Source: QHCA01 sp003244095 (GTDB lineage Bacteria; Actinomycetota; Actinomycetes; Mycobacteriales; QHCA01). Taken from it: 64,000 nt of DNA. The notes beneath the pieces are model-generated. The model was not told where the DNA came from. It searched no databases and saw only the letters and a list, made by a program, of their open reading frames with translations. Position 1 is the first letter of the stretch. The number at the start of each line of letters is the position of its first letter. The stretch covers positions 4,913-68,912 of the forward strand of contig JBBQNN010000014.1 in the NCBI GenBank assembly GCA_038329965.1, given 5' to 3'. Made by a program: the position numbers and the translations under genes. Positions 42,633-51,210 of the stretch are shown piece after piece.

Positions 42633-43259
42633 ATGGCTGATACGAACACCCGCCTCGAGCCACGGGCGGACAAGGTCGCCACGGTAGCCAGGATGAGCGA
42701 GGCGTTCCGTGACTCCACCGCCTCCCTGCTCACCGAGTACCGCGGGCTCACCATGGCTCAGCTCACCGAGTTGCGTCGTGCCCTCGGCAACGACACGACG
42801 TATGCGGTGGTCAAGAACACGTTGACCAAGCGGGCGGCCTCCCTCGCCGGGCTCGACCTCGACGAGACGCTGTTCACCGGGCCGACCGCCATCGCATTCG
42901 TCGGCGGTGACCCGGTCACCGCGGCCAAGGGGCTGCGCGACTTCAGCCGCACCAACCCGCTGCTGGTCGTCAAGGGTGCCGTGCTCGACGGCAGGTTCCT
43001 CTCTGCCGAAGAAGTACGCCACCTTGCCGACCTGGAGTCCCGTGAGGTCTTGCTGGCCCGCCTCGCCGGTGCCATGACGGCCGCGCTGTCGCAGGCTGCA
43101 GCCCTGTTCCAGGCACCGTTGTCCCAGGTCGCCCGGTTGGCCGCGGCCCTGCAGGAGCAGCGGGGCGCCGCCGAGCCGGCAGCCGCCGAGGCCGTAGCCG
43201 AGGTGGCCGACGCACCCGCAGCGGAGGACGCAGCCGCGGACCCCGCCCCTGAAAGCTAG
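42633..43259 (+). CDS. rplJ: 50S ribosomal protein L10
   Basis: This 208-residue protein anchors the L7/L12 stalk. It has KVATVARMSEAFRDSTASLLTEYRGLTMAQLTELRRAL, VVKNTLTKRAASLAG, FTGPTAIAFVGGDPV and VKGAVLDGRFL. The C-terminal 35 residues are Ala-Glu-rich. ATG at 42633 follows CAGGAGAAC. The L10 leader lies directly in front. Confidence 0.96.
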   Translation: MADTNTRLEPRADKVATVARMSEAFRDSTASLLTEYRGLTMAQLTELRRALGNDTTYAVVKNTLTKRAASLAGLDLDETLFTGPTAIAFVGGDPVTAAKGLRDFSRTNPLLVVKGAVLDGRFLSAEEVRHLADLESREVLLARLAGAMTAALSQAAALFQAPLSQVARLAAALQEQRGAAEPAAAEAVAEVADAPAAEDAAADPAPES

Positions 43260-43306
43260 GTCTCCTCAGCAGTCCGTATCAAACAACCCCGAAAGGATCG
43301 CCCGAC

Positions 43307-43693
43307 ATGGCGAAGCTCAGCACCGATGACCTGCTCGACGCATTCAAGGAAATGACCCTGCTCGAGCTGTCCGCGTTCGTGAAGCAGTTCGAGGACACCT
43401 TCGGCGTCACCGCCGCCGCACCGGTCGCCGTCGCGGCCGCGGCCGGCCCCGGGAGCGTCCCGGCCGAGGCTGCCGAGGAGCAGGACGAGTTCGACGTCAT
43501 CCTCGAAGGTGCCGGCGAGAAGAAGATCCTGGTCATCAAGGCCGTACGTTCCCTGACCAATCTCGGCCTGAAGGAGGCCAAGGACCTGGTCGATGGCGCG
43601 CCCAAGCCGGTCCTGGAGAAGGTGGCGAAGGACGCCGCCGAGAAGGCCCGTGCAGCGCTCGCCGAGGCCGGAGCCAGCGTCACCGTCAAGTAA
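43307..43693 (+). CDS. rplL: 50S ribosomal protein L7/L12
   Basis: This is a 128-residue stalk protein with an N-terminal dimer domain (STDDLLDAFKEMTLLELSAFVKQFEDTFGV), an Ala-Pro-Val hinge, and the globular domain (FDVILEGAGEKKILVIKAVRSLTNLGLKEAKDLVDGAPKPV). ATG follows AAAGGAT. It is the last gene of the unit; a strong terminator comes after. Confidence 0.97.
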   Translation: MAKLSTDDLLDAFKEMTLLELSAFVKQFEDTFGVTAAAPVAVAAAAGPGSVPAEAAEEQDEFDVILEGAGEKKILVIKAVRSLTNLGLKEAKDLVDGAPKPVLEKVAKDAAEKARAALAEAGASVTVK

Positions 43694-43714
43694 CTCGGCC
43701 ACGCACGGCGAGAT

Positions 43715-43754
43715 CGAGGGGTAGGAAGCCGGTCGCCCGGCTTCCTACCCCTCG
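43715..43754 (+). terminator. Strong hairpin terminator after rplL
   Basis: A perfect 18-base stem runs CGAGGGGTAGGAAGCCGG (43715-43732) / CCGGCTTCCTACCCCTCG (43737-43754), with loop TCGC. No T tract follows. It separates the ribosomal unit from the mce locus. Confidence 0.85.
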
Positions 43755-43881
43755 CTCACTGTATTGCGGGATGGCAGACTGCTCGGCAGCCTCTGGCCAG
43801 CCGTCACCGGCGTGTCCGGAGGTCGTTGACCCGGATGCACCGGGTCAGCCCGGTGTTGACGGCCGTCCGAAGGGAGTCCGG

Positions 43882-44919
43882 GTGGGGGTCGAGGTCCGCG
43901 TCGAAGGGTTGACCAAGTCCTTCGGCAAGCAGCTCATCTGGGGCGATGTCACCCTCACCCTGCCTGCTGGCGAGATCTCCGTACTGCTCGGCCCGTCCGG
44001 CACCGGCAAGTCGGTCTTCCTCAAGACCCTCGTGGGCCTGCTCAAGCCCAACCGCGGTGAGATCTGGATCGAGGGCAAGAACCTCCCCGCGCTCGGCGAG
44101 CGCGAGCTCTACCGCGTCCGCAAGCTCTTCGGCGTGCTCTTCCAGGACGGCGCGCTGTTCGGCTCGATGAACCTCTACGACAACATCGCCTTCCCGCTGC
44201 GCGAGCACACCAGGAAGAGCGAGACCGAGGTCAAGCGGATCGTCGGGGACAAGATGGAGCTCGTCGGCCTGCTCGGTGACGAGAAGAAGCTTCCCGGTGA
44301 GATCTCCGGCGGCATGCGCAAGCGCGCCGGCCTCGCCCGCGCCCTGGTGCTCGAGCCCGAGATCATGCTGTTCGACGAGCCGGACTCCGGTCTCGACCCG
44401 GTCCGCACCGCCTACCTCAACCAGCTGATCGTCGACCTCAACGCGCAGATTGGGGCGACCTTCCTCATCGTCACCCACGACATCAACACCGCGCGCACCG
44501 TGCCGGACAACATCGGGCTGCTCTACCGCCGGCACCTGGCGATGTTCGGACCCCGGGAGATGCTGCTGTCGAGCAACGAGCCGGTCGTCCGGCAGTTCCT
44601 CAACGCCCGTCGGCAGGGCCCCATCGGCATGGCCGAGGAGAAGGACACCGCCGAGCTCGAGTCCGAGAAGGACGACGTCATGCCCGACCTGCCCCCCATC
44701 CCGGCGCAGCTCGAGCCGAGCGACGGCAGCTCGCGCAGCACCCAGCGTGAGCCCGGCCGGTGGCTGCGCGAGCACGGCGTCACAGCTCCCGGCGGATCGT
44801 TCGACGGCGTCAGGGGACGGCATGGCGCACGCCGTGGCGTCGATGCGATGGCGCGGACCGGATCCACCGCGGGCTCCGACCGGCTCACGATGGTCGATCC
44901 GTCGCCGGAAGATCGATGA
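43882..44919 (+). CDS. mceG: Mce transporter ATPase MceG (Mkl)
   Basis: This is the ATPase of the Mce lipid importer (about 345 residues from GTG 43882, which follows GGGAG). It has GLTKSFGKQLIWGDVTLTLPAGE, Walker A GPSGTGKS, and FGVLFQDGALFGSMNLYDNIAFPLREH, a hallmark of Mkl. The signature is EISGGMRKRAGLARAL, and Walker B is IMLFDEPDSGLDPVRTAYL. The C-terminal extension of about 85 residues begins in QFLNARRQGPIGMAEEKD, like the mycobacterial protein, and ends in a basic low-complexity part. It overlaps the first permease by four bases. An earlier ATG at 43771 is less likely. Confidence 0.93.
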   Translation: MGVEVRVEGLTKSFGKQLIWGDVTLTLPAGEISVLLGPSGTGKSVFLKTLVGLLKPNRGEIWIEGKNLPALGERELYRVRKLFGVLFQDGALFGSMNLYDNIAFPLREHTRKSETEVKRIVGDKMELVGLLGDEKKLPGEISGGMRKRAGLARALVLEPEIMLFDEPDSGLDPVRTAYLNQLIVDLNAQIGATFLIVTHDINTARTVPDNIGLLYRRHLAMFGPREMLLSSNEPVVRQFLNARRQGPIGMAEEKDTAELESEKDDVMPDLPPIPAQLEPSDGSSRSTQREPGRWLREHGVTAPGGSFDGVRGRHGARRGVDAMARTGSTAGSDRLTMVDPSPEDR

Positions 44920-45695
44920 GTACGCCCAACCTCATCACCCGGCCCCTCGCGGCCGGCGGCAGCGTGTTCGCGCTGGCCCTGGACACCTTTCGCGGGCTGT
45001 TCCGGCGGCCGTTCCAGTGGCGCGAGTTCGTGCAGCAGGCGTGGTTCGTCGCCAGCGTCACCATCCTGCCGACCGCCCTGGTGTCGATCCCGTTCGGGGC
45101 GGTGCTGGCCCTGCAGCTGGGCAGCATCACCCGACAGCTCGGCGCCGAGTCCTTCACCGGGTCGGCCGCGGTCCTCGGCATCGTGCGCGAGGCAAGCCCG
45201 ATCGTGACCGCGCTGCTGATCGCCGGCGCCGGCGGGTCGGCGATCTGCGCCGACCTCGGCTCGCGCAAGATCCGCGAGGAGATCGACGCCCTGCAGGTGC
45301 TCGGCATCGACCCGATCGCGCGGCTGGTCGTTCCGCGGGTGCTCGCCACCGCTCTGGTGGCCGTCCTGCTCAACGGCCTGGTCTCGGTGGTCGGCGTCGC
45401 CGGCGGCTACTTCTTCAACGTGGTCCTGCAGGGCGGCACGCCAGGCGCCTACCTCGCGTCGTTCACCGCCCTTGCCCAGCTGCCCGACCTGTGGGCCGGT
45501 GAGATCAAGGCGCTGGTGTTCGGGGTCATCGCCGGGGTGATCGCGTCGCACAAGGGGCTCACCGCGGGTGGCGGCCCCAAGGGTGTCGGTGACGCGGTCA
45601 ACCAGTCGGTGGTCATCACCTTCATGCTGCTGTTCTTCAGCAACTTCGTGATGACGGCGATCTACTTCCAGCTCGTGCCGCCCAGGGGCACCTGA
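44916..45695 (+). CDS. yrbEA: YrbE/MlaE-family Mce permease A
   Basis: This 259-residue MlaE-type membrane permease belongs to the Mce complex. It has VTILPTALVSIPFGAVLALQLGS, GIVREASPIVTALLIAGAGGSAICADLGSRKIREEIDALQVLGIDPI (the family EExDAL motif), PRVLATALVAVLLN and VFGVIAGVIASHKGLTAGGGPKGVG. Five membrane helices are likely. ATG overlaps the mceG stop, and the next permease begins one base inside. Confidence 0.94.
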   Translation: MSTPNLITRPLAAGGSVFALALDTFRGLFRRPFQWREFVQQAWFVASVTILPTALVSIPFGAVLALQLGSITRQLGAESFTGSAAVLGIVREASPIVTALLIAGAGGSAICADLGSRKIREEIDALQVLGIDPIARLVVPRVLATALVAVLLNGLVSVVGVAGGYFFNVVLQGGTPGAYLASFTALAQLPDLWAGEIKALVFGVIAGVIASHKGLTAGGGPKGVGDAVNQSVVITFMLLFFSNFVMTAIYFQLVPPRGT

Positions 45696-46567
45696 TGGCC
45701 CGGCTCGCCAATGCCGCCAGGAAGGCGGGCACGAAGGCCGGCACGAGGGTCGGCCGGATCGCCTACAAGCCGGTCGACGGGCTGGACAGCCTCGGCGGCC
45801 AGCTGTCGTTCTACCTGACCTCGCTGCGCTGGGCGCCACGCACGATCCGTCGCTACAAGCGCGAGGTGTTCCGCCTGCTGGCCGAGGTCAGCTTCGGCAG
45901 CGGCGGCCTGGCGGTGGTCGGCGGCACGATCGGCGTCATCGCGTTCCTCACCTTCTTCACCGGCACCGAGGTGGGCCTGCAGGGCTACCAGGCGCTCAAC
46001 CAGATCGGCGTCGAGAACTTCACCGCCTTCATCTCCGCCTACTTCAACACCCGCGAGATCGCCCCCCTCGTCGCCGGGCTGGCCCTGTCCGCGACGGTCG
46101 GCTGCGGCTTCACCGCACAGCTCGGCGCCATGCGGATCAGCGAGGAGATCGACGCCCTCGAGGTCATGGGAGTGCCATCCCTGCCCTTCCTCGTCACGAC
46201 CCGGATGCTCGCCGCCTTCGCCGCGGTCGTCCCGCTGTACGTGATCGGCCTCGTGTCGTCGTACTTCGCCACCAGCACGATCGCCGTCACCTACTACGGG
46301 CAGTCGTCGGGCAACTACGCGCGCTACTTCCAGCAGTACCTCGCGCCGGAGGACGTGCTCTGGTCGTTCCTCAAGGTGCTGATCTTCGCCATTGTGATCG
46401 TGCTGATCCACTGCTACTACGGCTACACCGCGTCGGGCGGCCCGGCCGGCGTCGGCGTCGCCGTCGGGCGGGCGGTCCGTACCGCGATCGTCGCGATCAA
46501 CATCGTGGACTTCTTCCTCAGCCTGGCCATCTGGGGCGCCACCACGACGGTACGGATCGCGGGTTAG
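45695..46567 (+). CDS. yrbEB: YrbE/MlaE-family Mce permease B
   Basis: This second MlaE-type permease has 290 residues. GGTIGVIAFLTFFTGTEVGLQGYQALNQIG is followed by LVAGLALSATVGCGFTAQLGAMRISEEIDALEVMGV with the same EExDAL motif. CYYGYTASGGPAGVGVAVGRAVRT lies near the end. It pairs with permease A as a heterodimer. ATG overlaps the preceding stop. Confidence 0.94.
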   Translation: MARLANAARKAGTKAGTRVGRIAYKPVDGLDSLGGQLSFYLTSLRWAPRTIRRYKREVFRLLAEVSFGSGGLAVVGGTIGVIAFLTFFTGTEVGLQGYQALNQIGVENFTAFISAYFNTREIAPLVAGLALSATVGCGFTAQLGAMRISEEIDALEVMGVPSLPFLVTTRMLAAFAAVVPLYVIGLVSSYFATSTIAVTYYGQSSGNYARYFQQYLAPEDVLWSFLKVLIFAIVIVLIHCYYGYTASGGPAGVGVAVGRAVRTAIVAINIVDFFLSLAIWGATTTVRIAG

Positions 46568-46569
46568 CC

Positions 46570-47919
46570 ATGGCCGACACGACGATGATGTCCATCGGTG
46601 CGATCCTCCGCCGGCGGGTGCTCGGGATCGCCTTCCTGCTGCTGCTGTGCGCGCTCATGGTGCTGTCCGTCGGCTTCTACACCAAGGCGTTCACCAAGGT
46701 CGTCAAGGTCACCCTCGTGACCGACCGCATCGGCAACCAGCTCCTGGTCGGATCCGACGTCAAGCTGCGCGGCATCATCGTCGGCGAGGTCCGTGGCGTG
46801 CACACGGACGGCCGGCAGGCCACGATCGATCTGGCCCTCCAGCCCGGCAAGGCCGGATTGATCCCGGCCAACGTCACCGCCCGGCTGCTGCCCAAGACCC
46901 TGTTCGGCGAGCGCTTCGTCGACCTGGTCCTGCCCGCCGACCCCGCGCCCGCCCCCATCGGCTCCGGTGCGGTGATCCACCAGGACGCCACAGAGAAGAC
47001 GCTGGAGTTGGAGCGGGTCTTCGACGATCTGCTCCCGCTGCTCAGGACCCTCGACCCGGCCAAGGTCAACGCGACGCTGTACGCGCTGGCCACCGCGTTG
47101 CAGGGCCGCGGCGACCAGCTCGGGCGCAACCTGGTGACGCTGGACGCCTATCTCAAGCAGGTCAATCCCGAGATGCCGACCATCCGGGCCGACCTGGTCG
47201 GCCTGGCCAACCTCAGCGAGACCTACGCCGACGCCGCACCCGATCTGCTCGCCGCCCTGAGCAACCTCAGCGTCACCAGCGCCACGGTGACCCAGCAGCA
47301 GGTGCAGGTCCACGCGTTGTTCCGCAGCACCACCGCACTGGCCACGACCGCCGACGCCTTCTTCGTCGCGCACGAGCAGCGGCTCATCGCGGTCAACGAG
47401 ATCAGCGCGCCGATCCTGGCCTTGGTCGCCCGCTACTCGCCGGAATTCCCCTGCCTGCTCAACAACCTCACCGACCTCGAGCCGATGCTGGAGAAGGCCT
47501 TCTCCCACGGCCGCCTGCACATCACCCTGGAGATCATCCAGCAGCGCGACAAGTACCGCGCCGGGCAGGACGATCCGGTATACGGCGACCACCGCGGGCC
47601 ACGCTGCTACCAGCGCTACACCGGTACGGCGCCGTTCCCCGGCCCGTCGCCGGAGCTCGTCGACGGCAGCCGAGGGGCCAACGTCTACACCCCGCTCGGC
47701 CTGCCACCGCTGCCCGGGCTCCCCTCGCTGCCGCAGGGCCGCGCCTTGTCCGACGTGCTGTTCGCGGCGGATCAGGGCTCGGCCGGCACCGCCGAGGAGA
47801 CCGGGCTCATCAACCCGCTGCTGGCACCGGTCATGGGTGTCCCCAGCGACAGGGTGCCGGACATCGCCACGCTGCTGTTCGGCCCGATGGCGCGAGGCAC
47901 GGCGGTGGGGCTGTCATGA
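46570..47919 (+). CDS. mceA: Mce protein A
   Basis: This 449-residue MlaD/Mce-domain protein has an N-terminal membrane helix (GIAFLLLLCALMVLSVGFYT). The Mce domain follows (TDRIGNQLLVGSDVKLRGIIVGEVRGV, VTARLLPKTLFGERFVDLVLP). A long helical region of about 200 residues (LERVFDDLLPLLRTLDPAKVNATLYALATAL) is the shaft of the hexamer. The C-terminus has a Pro-Leu-Gly tail (LPPLPGLPSLPQG). It begins the six-gene mceA-F set. Confidence 0.93.
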   Translation: MADTTMMSIGAILRRRVLGIAFLLLLCALMVLSVGFYTKAFTKVVKVTLVTDRIGNQLLVGSDVKLRGIIVGEVRGVHTDGRQATIDLALQPGKAGLIPANVTARLLPKTLFGERFVDLVLPADPAPAPIGSGAVIHQDATEKTLELERVFDDLLPLLRTLDPAKVNATLYALATALQGRGDQLGRNLVTLDAYLKQVNPEMPTIRADLVGLANLSETYADAAPDLLAALSNLSVTSATVTQQQVQVHALFRSTTALATTADAFFVAHEQRLIAVNEISAPILALVARYSPEFPCLLNNLTDLEPMLEKAFSHGRLHITLEIIQQRDKYRAGQDDPVYGDHRGPRCYQRYTGTAPFPGPSPELVDGSRGANVYTPLGLPPLPGLPSLPQGRALSDVLFAADQGSAGTAEETGLINPLLAPVMGVPSDRVPDIATLLFGPMARGTAVGLS

Positions 47920-48923
47920 GAGGTTTCATCTCACCCCTGACCAAGCTGTCGATCTTCGCGGTGGTCACGATCGCGCTGACCGCCCTGCTGGCGACCACGA
48001 TCGCCGCGGTCGGGTTCGGCAGCCGGACCACCTACCGCGCCGAGTTCACCGACGTGACCGGCCTGCTCAAGGGCGACGACGTGCGCATCGCCGGGGTCAA
48101 GGTCGGCTCGGTCGAGAAGATCCGCATCGTCCGGCGCAAGATCGCCGAGGTGACGTTCTCGGTCGCCACGGAGCAGCACCTGTCCACTCACACCTTGGTC
48201 GCGATCCGCTACCGCAACCTCGTCGGCCAGCGCTACCTGTCGGTGTCCGAAGGGGCCGGGCCGGACGTCCGGCTGGCCGGCAACGCGATCATCCCGCTGG
48301 CGCAGACCGAGCCGGCGCTGGACCTGACCGTACTGTTCAACGGGTTCAAGCCGCTGTTCCAGGCGCTCAGCCCCAAGGACGTCAACAGCTTCGCGCTGGC
48401 CGTGATCAAGACCCTGCAGGGTGAGGGCGGCACGGTGAACACCCTGCTGGCCCGTACGGCCGACCTCACCAACACCCTCGCCGACCGCGACAAGGTGATC
48501 GGCAACGTGATCACCAACCTCAACAACGTGCTCGGCACGGTCAACCAGCGCGACACCGAGCTGTCCAACCTGATCGTGGCGCTGCAGCGGTTCGTCTCCG
48601 GCCTCGCGGCCGACCGCACGGTCATCGGCGCCTCCCTGGATGCCATCTCCAACCTCACCGACTCCACCGCCGGGCTGGTCACGGACACCCGCCCCTCGAT
48701 CAAGAACGACATCAACAGCCTCTACACCGTGTCCAAGACGCTCAACGACAGCCAGGCCATCGTCGAGGGCGTTCTGCAACGGCTGCCGGGCAAGCTGACG
48801 GCGATCACCAAGACGGCGACGTACGGCTCGTGGCTCAACTTCTACCTCTGCGACCTCGCCGTCGTGGGCCTGCCCGTCCCGATCACCGGGCCCAACCCCG
48901 ACACCGGGCGGTGTGCGGCATGA
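47916..48923 (+). CDS. mceB: Mce protein B
   Basis: This is a 335-residue Mce protein. The helix is SIFAVVTIALTALLATTI. The Mce domain has YRAEFTDVTGLLKGDDVRIAGVKVGSVEKIRI and IRYRNLVGQRYLSVSEG. The helical shaft reads LTVLFNGFKPLFQALSPKDVNSFALAVIKTLQGEGG. It ends with PNPDTGRCAA. ATG overlaps mceA by four bases. Confidence 0.93.
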   Translation: MRGFISPLTKLSIFAVVTIALTALLATTIAAVGFGSRTTYRAEFTDVTGLLKGDDVRIAGVKVGSVEKIRIVRRKIAEVTFSVATEQHLSTHTLVAIRYRNLVGQRYLSVSEGAGPDVRLAGNAIIPLAQTEPALDLTVLFNGFKPLFQALSPKDVNSFALAVIKTLQGEGGTVNTLLARTADLTNTLADRDKVIGNVITNLNNVLGTVNQRDTELSNLIVALQRFVSGLAADRTVIGASLDAISNLTDSTAGLVTDTRPSIKNDINSLYTVSKTLNDSQAIVEGVLQRLPGKLTAITKTATYGSWLNFYLCDLAVVGLPVPITGPNPDTGRCAA

Positions 48924-49909
48924 AGCCGTTCCGCGAGCGCAATCCGGTGACGATCGGGGCCTTCGGCGGGGTCGTGGTGCTCCTCCTGCTGCTGGCCGCC
49001 TTCAACGCCGACCGGTTGCCCTTCATCGGCGGCGGCACCGACTACCACGCGGCGTTCCGCGAGGCGGCCGGGCTCAAGCCCAAGGCCGAGGTGCGGATCG
49101 CCGGTGTCAAGGTCGGCAAGGTGACCGGGGTCGGCCTCGAGGGCAGTCACGTACGCATCGACTTCCGGGTCGACCATGGCGTGTCGCTGGGCAGCACGCC
49201 CTTCGCCTCCATCCGGATCCGTACCGTCCTGGGGCAGAAGTACCTCGCAATCGACCCGGCCGGCGACGGCAACCTCGCCAAGGGCAGCGAGATCCCGCTG
49301 TCCCGCAGCGCGTCACCGTTCGACGTGCTGGACGCGGTCGGCGGGCTTTCGCAGACGGTGGAGAAGATCGATACCGTCAAGCTGGCCCAAGCCTTCGACG
49401 CCATCTCCGGGACCTTCAAGGACTCACCCGCCGAGGTGCGTGCCTCGCTGGCCGGGCTGTCCCGGCTGTCCAAGACGATCTCCTCCCGCGACGCGCAGTT
49501 GCAGACCCTGTTGCAGCACGCCAACGGCGTCACCACGGTGCTGGCCGACCGCGACGCTGAGTTCGTCAAGCTGGTCAGCGACGGCAACCTCCTGCTGGTC
49601 GAGGTGCAGCACCGCCGTGCCGCGATCCACCGGCTCCTGGTCAGCACCTCGGCCCTGTCGGTCCAGCTGATCGGGCTCGTACAGGACAACCAGAACCAGC
49701 TGCGGCCGGCCATGCAGCAACTGGCCGGCGTCGTCGCGATCCTGCAGCGCAACGAGAAGAGCCTGGCCAAGGGCATCGCGTTGCTCGCCCCGTTCGTCCA
49801 GGGCTTCGCTAACGTCGTCGGCAACGGGCGCTGGTTCGACACCTACATCGCCAACCTCTGCGGGCCGGTTCTCGGCGGCGCGCTCCCGCCGGGAGGTGTC
49901 TGCCAGTGA
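48920..49909 (+). CDS. mceC: Mce protein C
   Basis: This is a 329-residue Mce protein with the N-terminal helix VTIGAFGGVVVLLLLLAAF. The Mce domain is DYHAAFREAAGLKPKAEVRIAGVKVGKVTGV, then SIRIRTVLGQKYLAIDP. The shaft reads LSQTVEKIDTVKLAQAFDAISGTF. Start and stop overlap with mceB and mceD by four bases each. Confidence 0.93.
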   Translation: MKPFRERNPVTIGAFGGVVVLLLLLAAFNADRLPFIGGGTDYHAAFREAAGLKPKAEVRIAGVKVGKVTGVGLEGSHVRIDFRVDHGVSLGSTPFASIRIRTVLGQKYLAIDPAGDGNLAKGSEIPLSRSASPFDVLDAVGGLSQTVEKIDTVKLAQAFDAISGTFKDSPAEVRASLAGLSRLSKTISSRDAQLQTLLQHANGVTTVLADRDAEFVKLVSDGNLLLVEVQHRRAAIHRLLVSTSALSVQLIGLVQDNQNQLRPAMQQLAGVVAILQRNEKSLAKGIALLAPFVQGFANVVGNGRWFDTYIANLCGPVLGGALPPGGVCQ

Positions 49910-51210
49910 AGCTGTCGCCCGCCGCCATCCCGCGCATCCTCGGCGGCGCCATCGCCGTGCTGCTGGTAGTCGGCATCGGCACCGTGTTGAGCCAGCTCGG
50001 GCACCCCAAGACGCACGTGACCGCGCACTTCTCGCATGCGGTCGGCATCTACAAGGGCTCGGACGTACGTGTCCTCGGCGTCGCGATCGGCCGCATCACC
50101 AAGGTCACCCCGGAGGGGGCCACGGTCCGCGTCGAGATGGAGTTCGACAAGAAGTACACAGTGCCGGCCAACGCCGTCGCGGTCGTCGTACCTCCCTCGG
50201 TGGTCAGTGACCGCTACGTCCAGCTGGCGCCGGCCTACACCGGAGGCGCCAAGCTGCTCGATCATGCCGACATCCCGGTCGAGCGCACTACCACCCCGGC
50301 CGAGCTCGACGACATCTACCGCAACGTCAACGACCTCGACGTCGCCCTGGGCCCGCAAGGTGCGAACGCCAACGGGGCGTTGAGCCGGCTGCTGCAGGTG
50401 GGTGCCGACAACCTCGGCGGGCAGGGCCAGCAGGTCAACGCCACCGTGCACGACTTCTCCCTCGCCATCCAGACGTTGAGCAACAACCGCGGCGACCTGT
50501 TCGGCACCGTGCGCAACCTGCAGACGTTCACCACCGCTCTCGCTCAGAACGACCAGCAGGTACGTACCTTCAACACCAACCTCGCGGCGGTGTCCACGCA
50601 GCTGGCGGGGGAGAAGACCGAGCTGGCCGCGGCGCTGCACAACCTGGCTATCGCGCTCGCCCTGGTGGCGAAGTTCGTCAAGGACAACAGGGCCGACCTG
50701 GCGAAGAACGTCGCCGGCCTGGCCGAGATCACCGGCGTCCTCGTACAGCAGAAGGCCGCGCTGACGACGTTCCTCGACAAGGCGCCGCTGGCGCTGGGCA
50801 ACCTGCACCTGGCCTACAACCCGTCCTCGGGCACCCTCGACACGCGGGACGACATCGGCGCCCTCGGCCTCGGGTCCGGCCTCGACCAGGTGCTGTGCCA
50901 GATCCTCGGCCGGGACCCCGCGGTGCTCAAGGCGCTCAAGGCGCCCCGGATCGACTGCAAGGCCCTCAGCCCGGCCGACCTGGTGGCGCTGATCCAGCGC
51001 TTCCGCAATTCCCTCGGCGGCGCCGTCCTGCCGGTGCAGGTGCCGCTGCTGCCCGGGTCCCTGCCGCCGGGTGCGGGTACTGGCGGCGGCAGCGGCAGCG
51101 GCAGTGGCGGTGGGGGTGGCGGGATCGGCGGCGTTCTGCCGCTGCCGACCGACGCGCTCGACAAGACCCTCGGCGGCATCCTCAAGGTCCTGCCCGGAGG
51201 GCGCCGATGA
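49906..51210 (+). CDS. mceD: Mce protein D
   Basis: This is a 434-residue Mce protein. A first helix (ILGGAIAVLLVVGIGTVLS) is followed by the Mce domain VTAHFSHAVGIYKGSDVRVLGVAIGRITKV and the helical shaft. The tail is Gly-Ser-rich (TGGGSGSGSGGGGGGIGG) near residues 385-405. GTG overlaps the mceC stop. The gene ends inside mceE. Confidence 0.92.
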   Translation: MKLSPAAIPRILGGAIAVLLVVGIGTVLSQLGHPKTHVTAHFSHAVGIYKGSDVRVLGVAIGRITKVTPEGATVRVEMEFDKKYTVPANAVAVVVPPSVVSDRYVQLAPAYTGGAKLLDHADIPVERTTTPAELDDIYRNVNDLDVALGPQGANANGALSRLLQVGADNLGGQGQQVNATVHDFSLAIQTLSNNRGDLFGTVRNLQTFTTALAQNDQQVRTFNTNLAAVSTQLAGEKTELAAALHNLAIALALVAKFVKDNRADLAKNVAGLAEITGVLVQQKAALTTFLDKAPLALGNLHLAYNPSSGTLDTRDDIGALGLGSGLDQVLCQILGRDPAVLKALKAPRIDCKALSPADLVALIQRFRNSLGGAVLPVQVPLLPGSLPPGAGTGGGSGSGSGGGGGGIGGVLPLPTDALDKTLGGILKVLPGGRR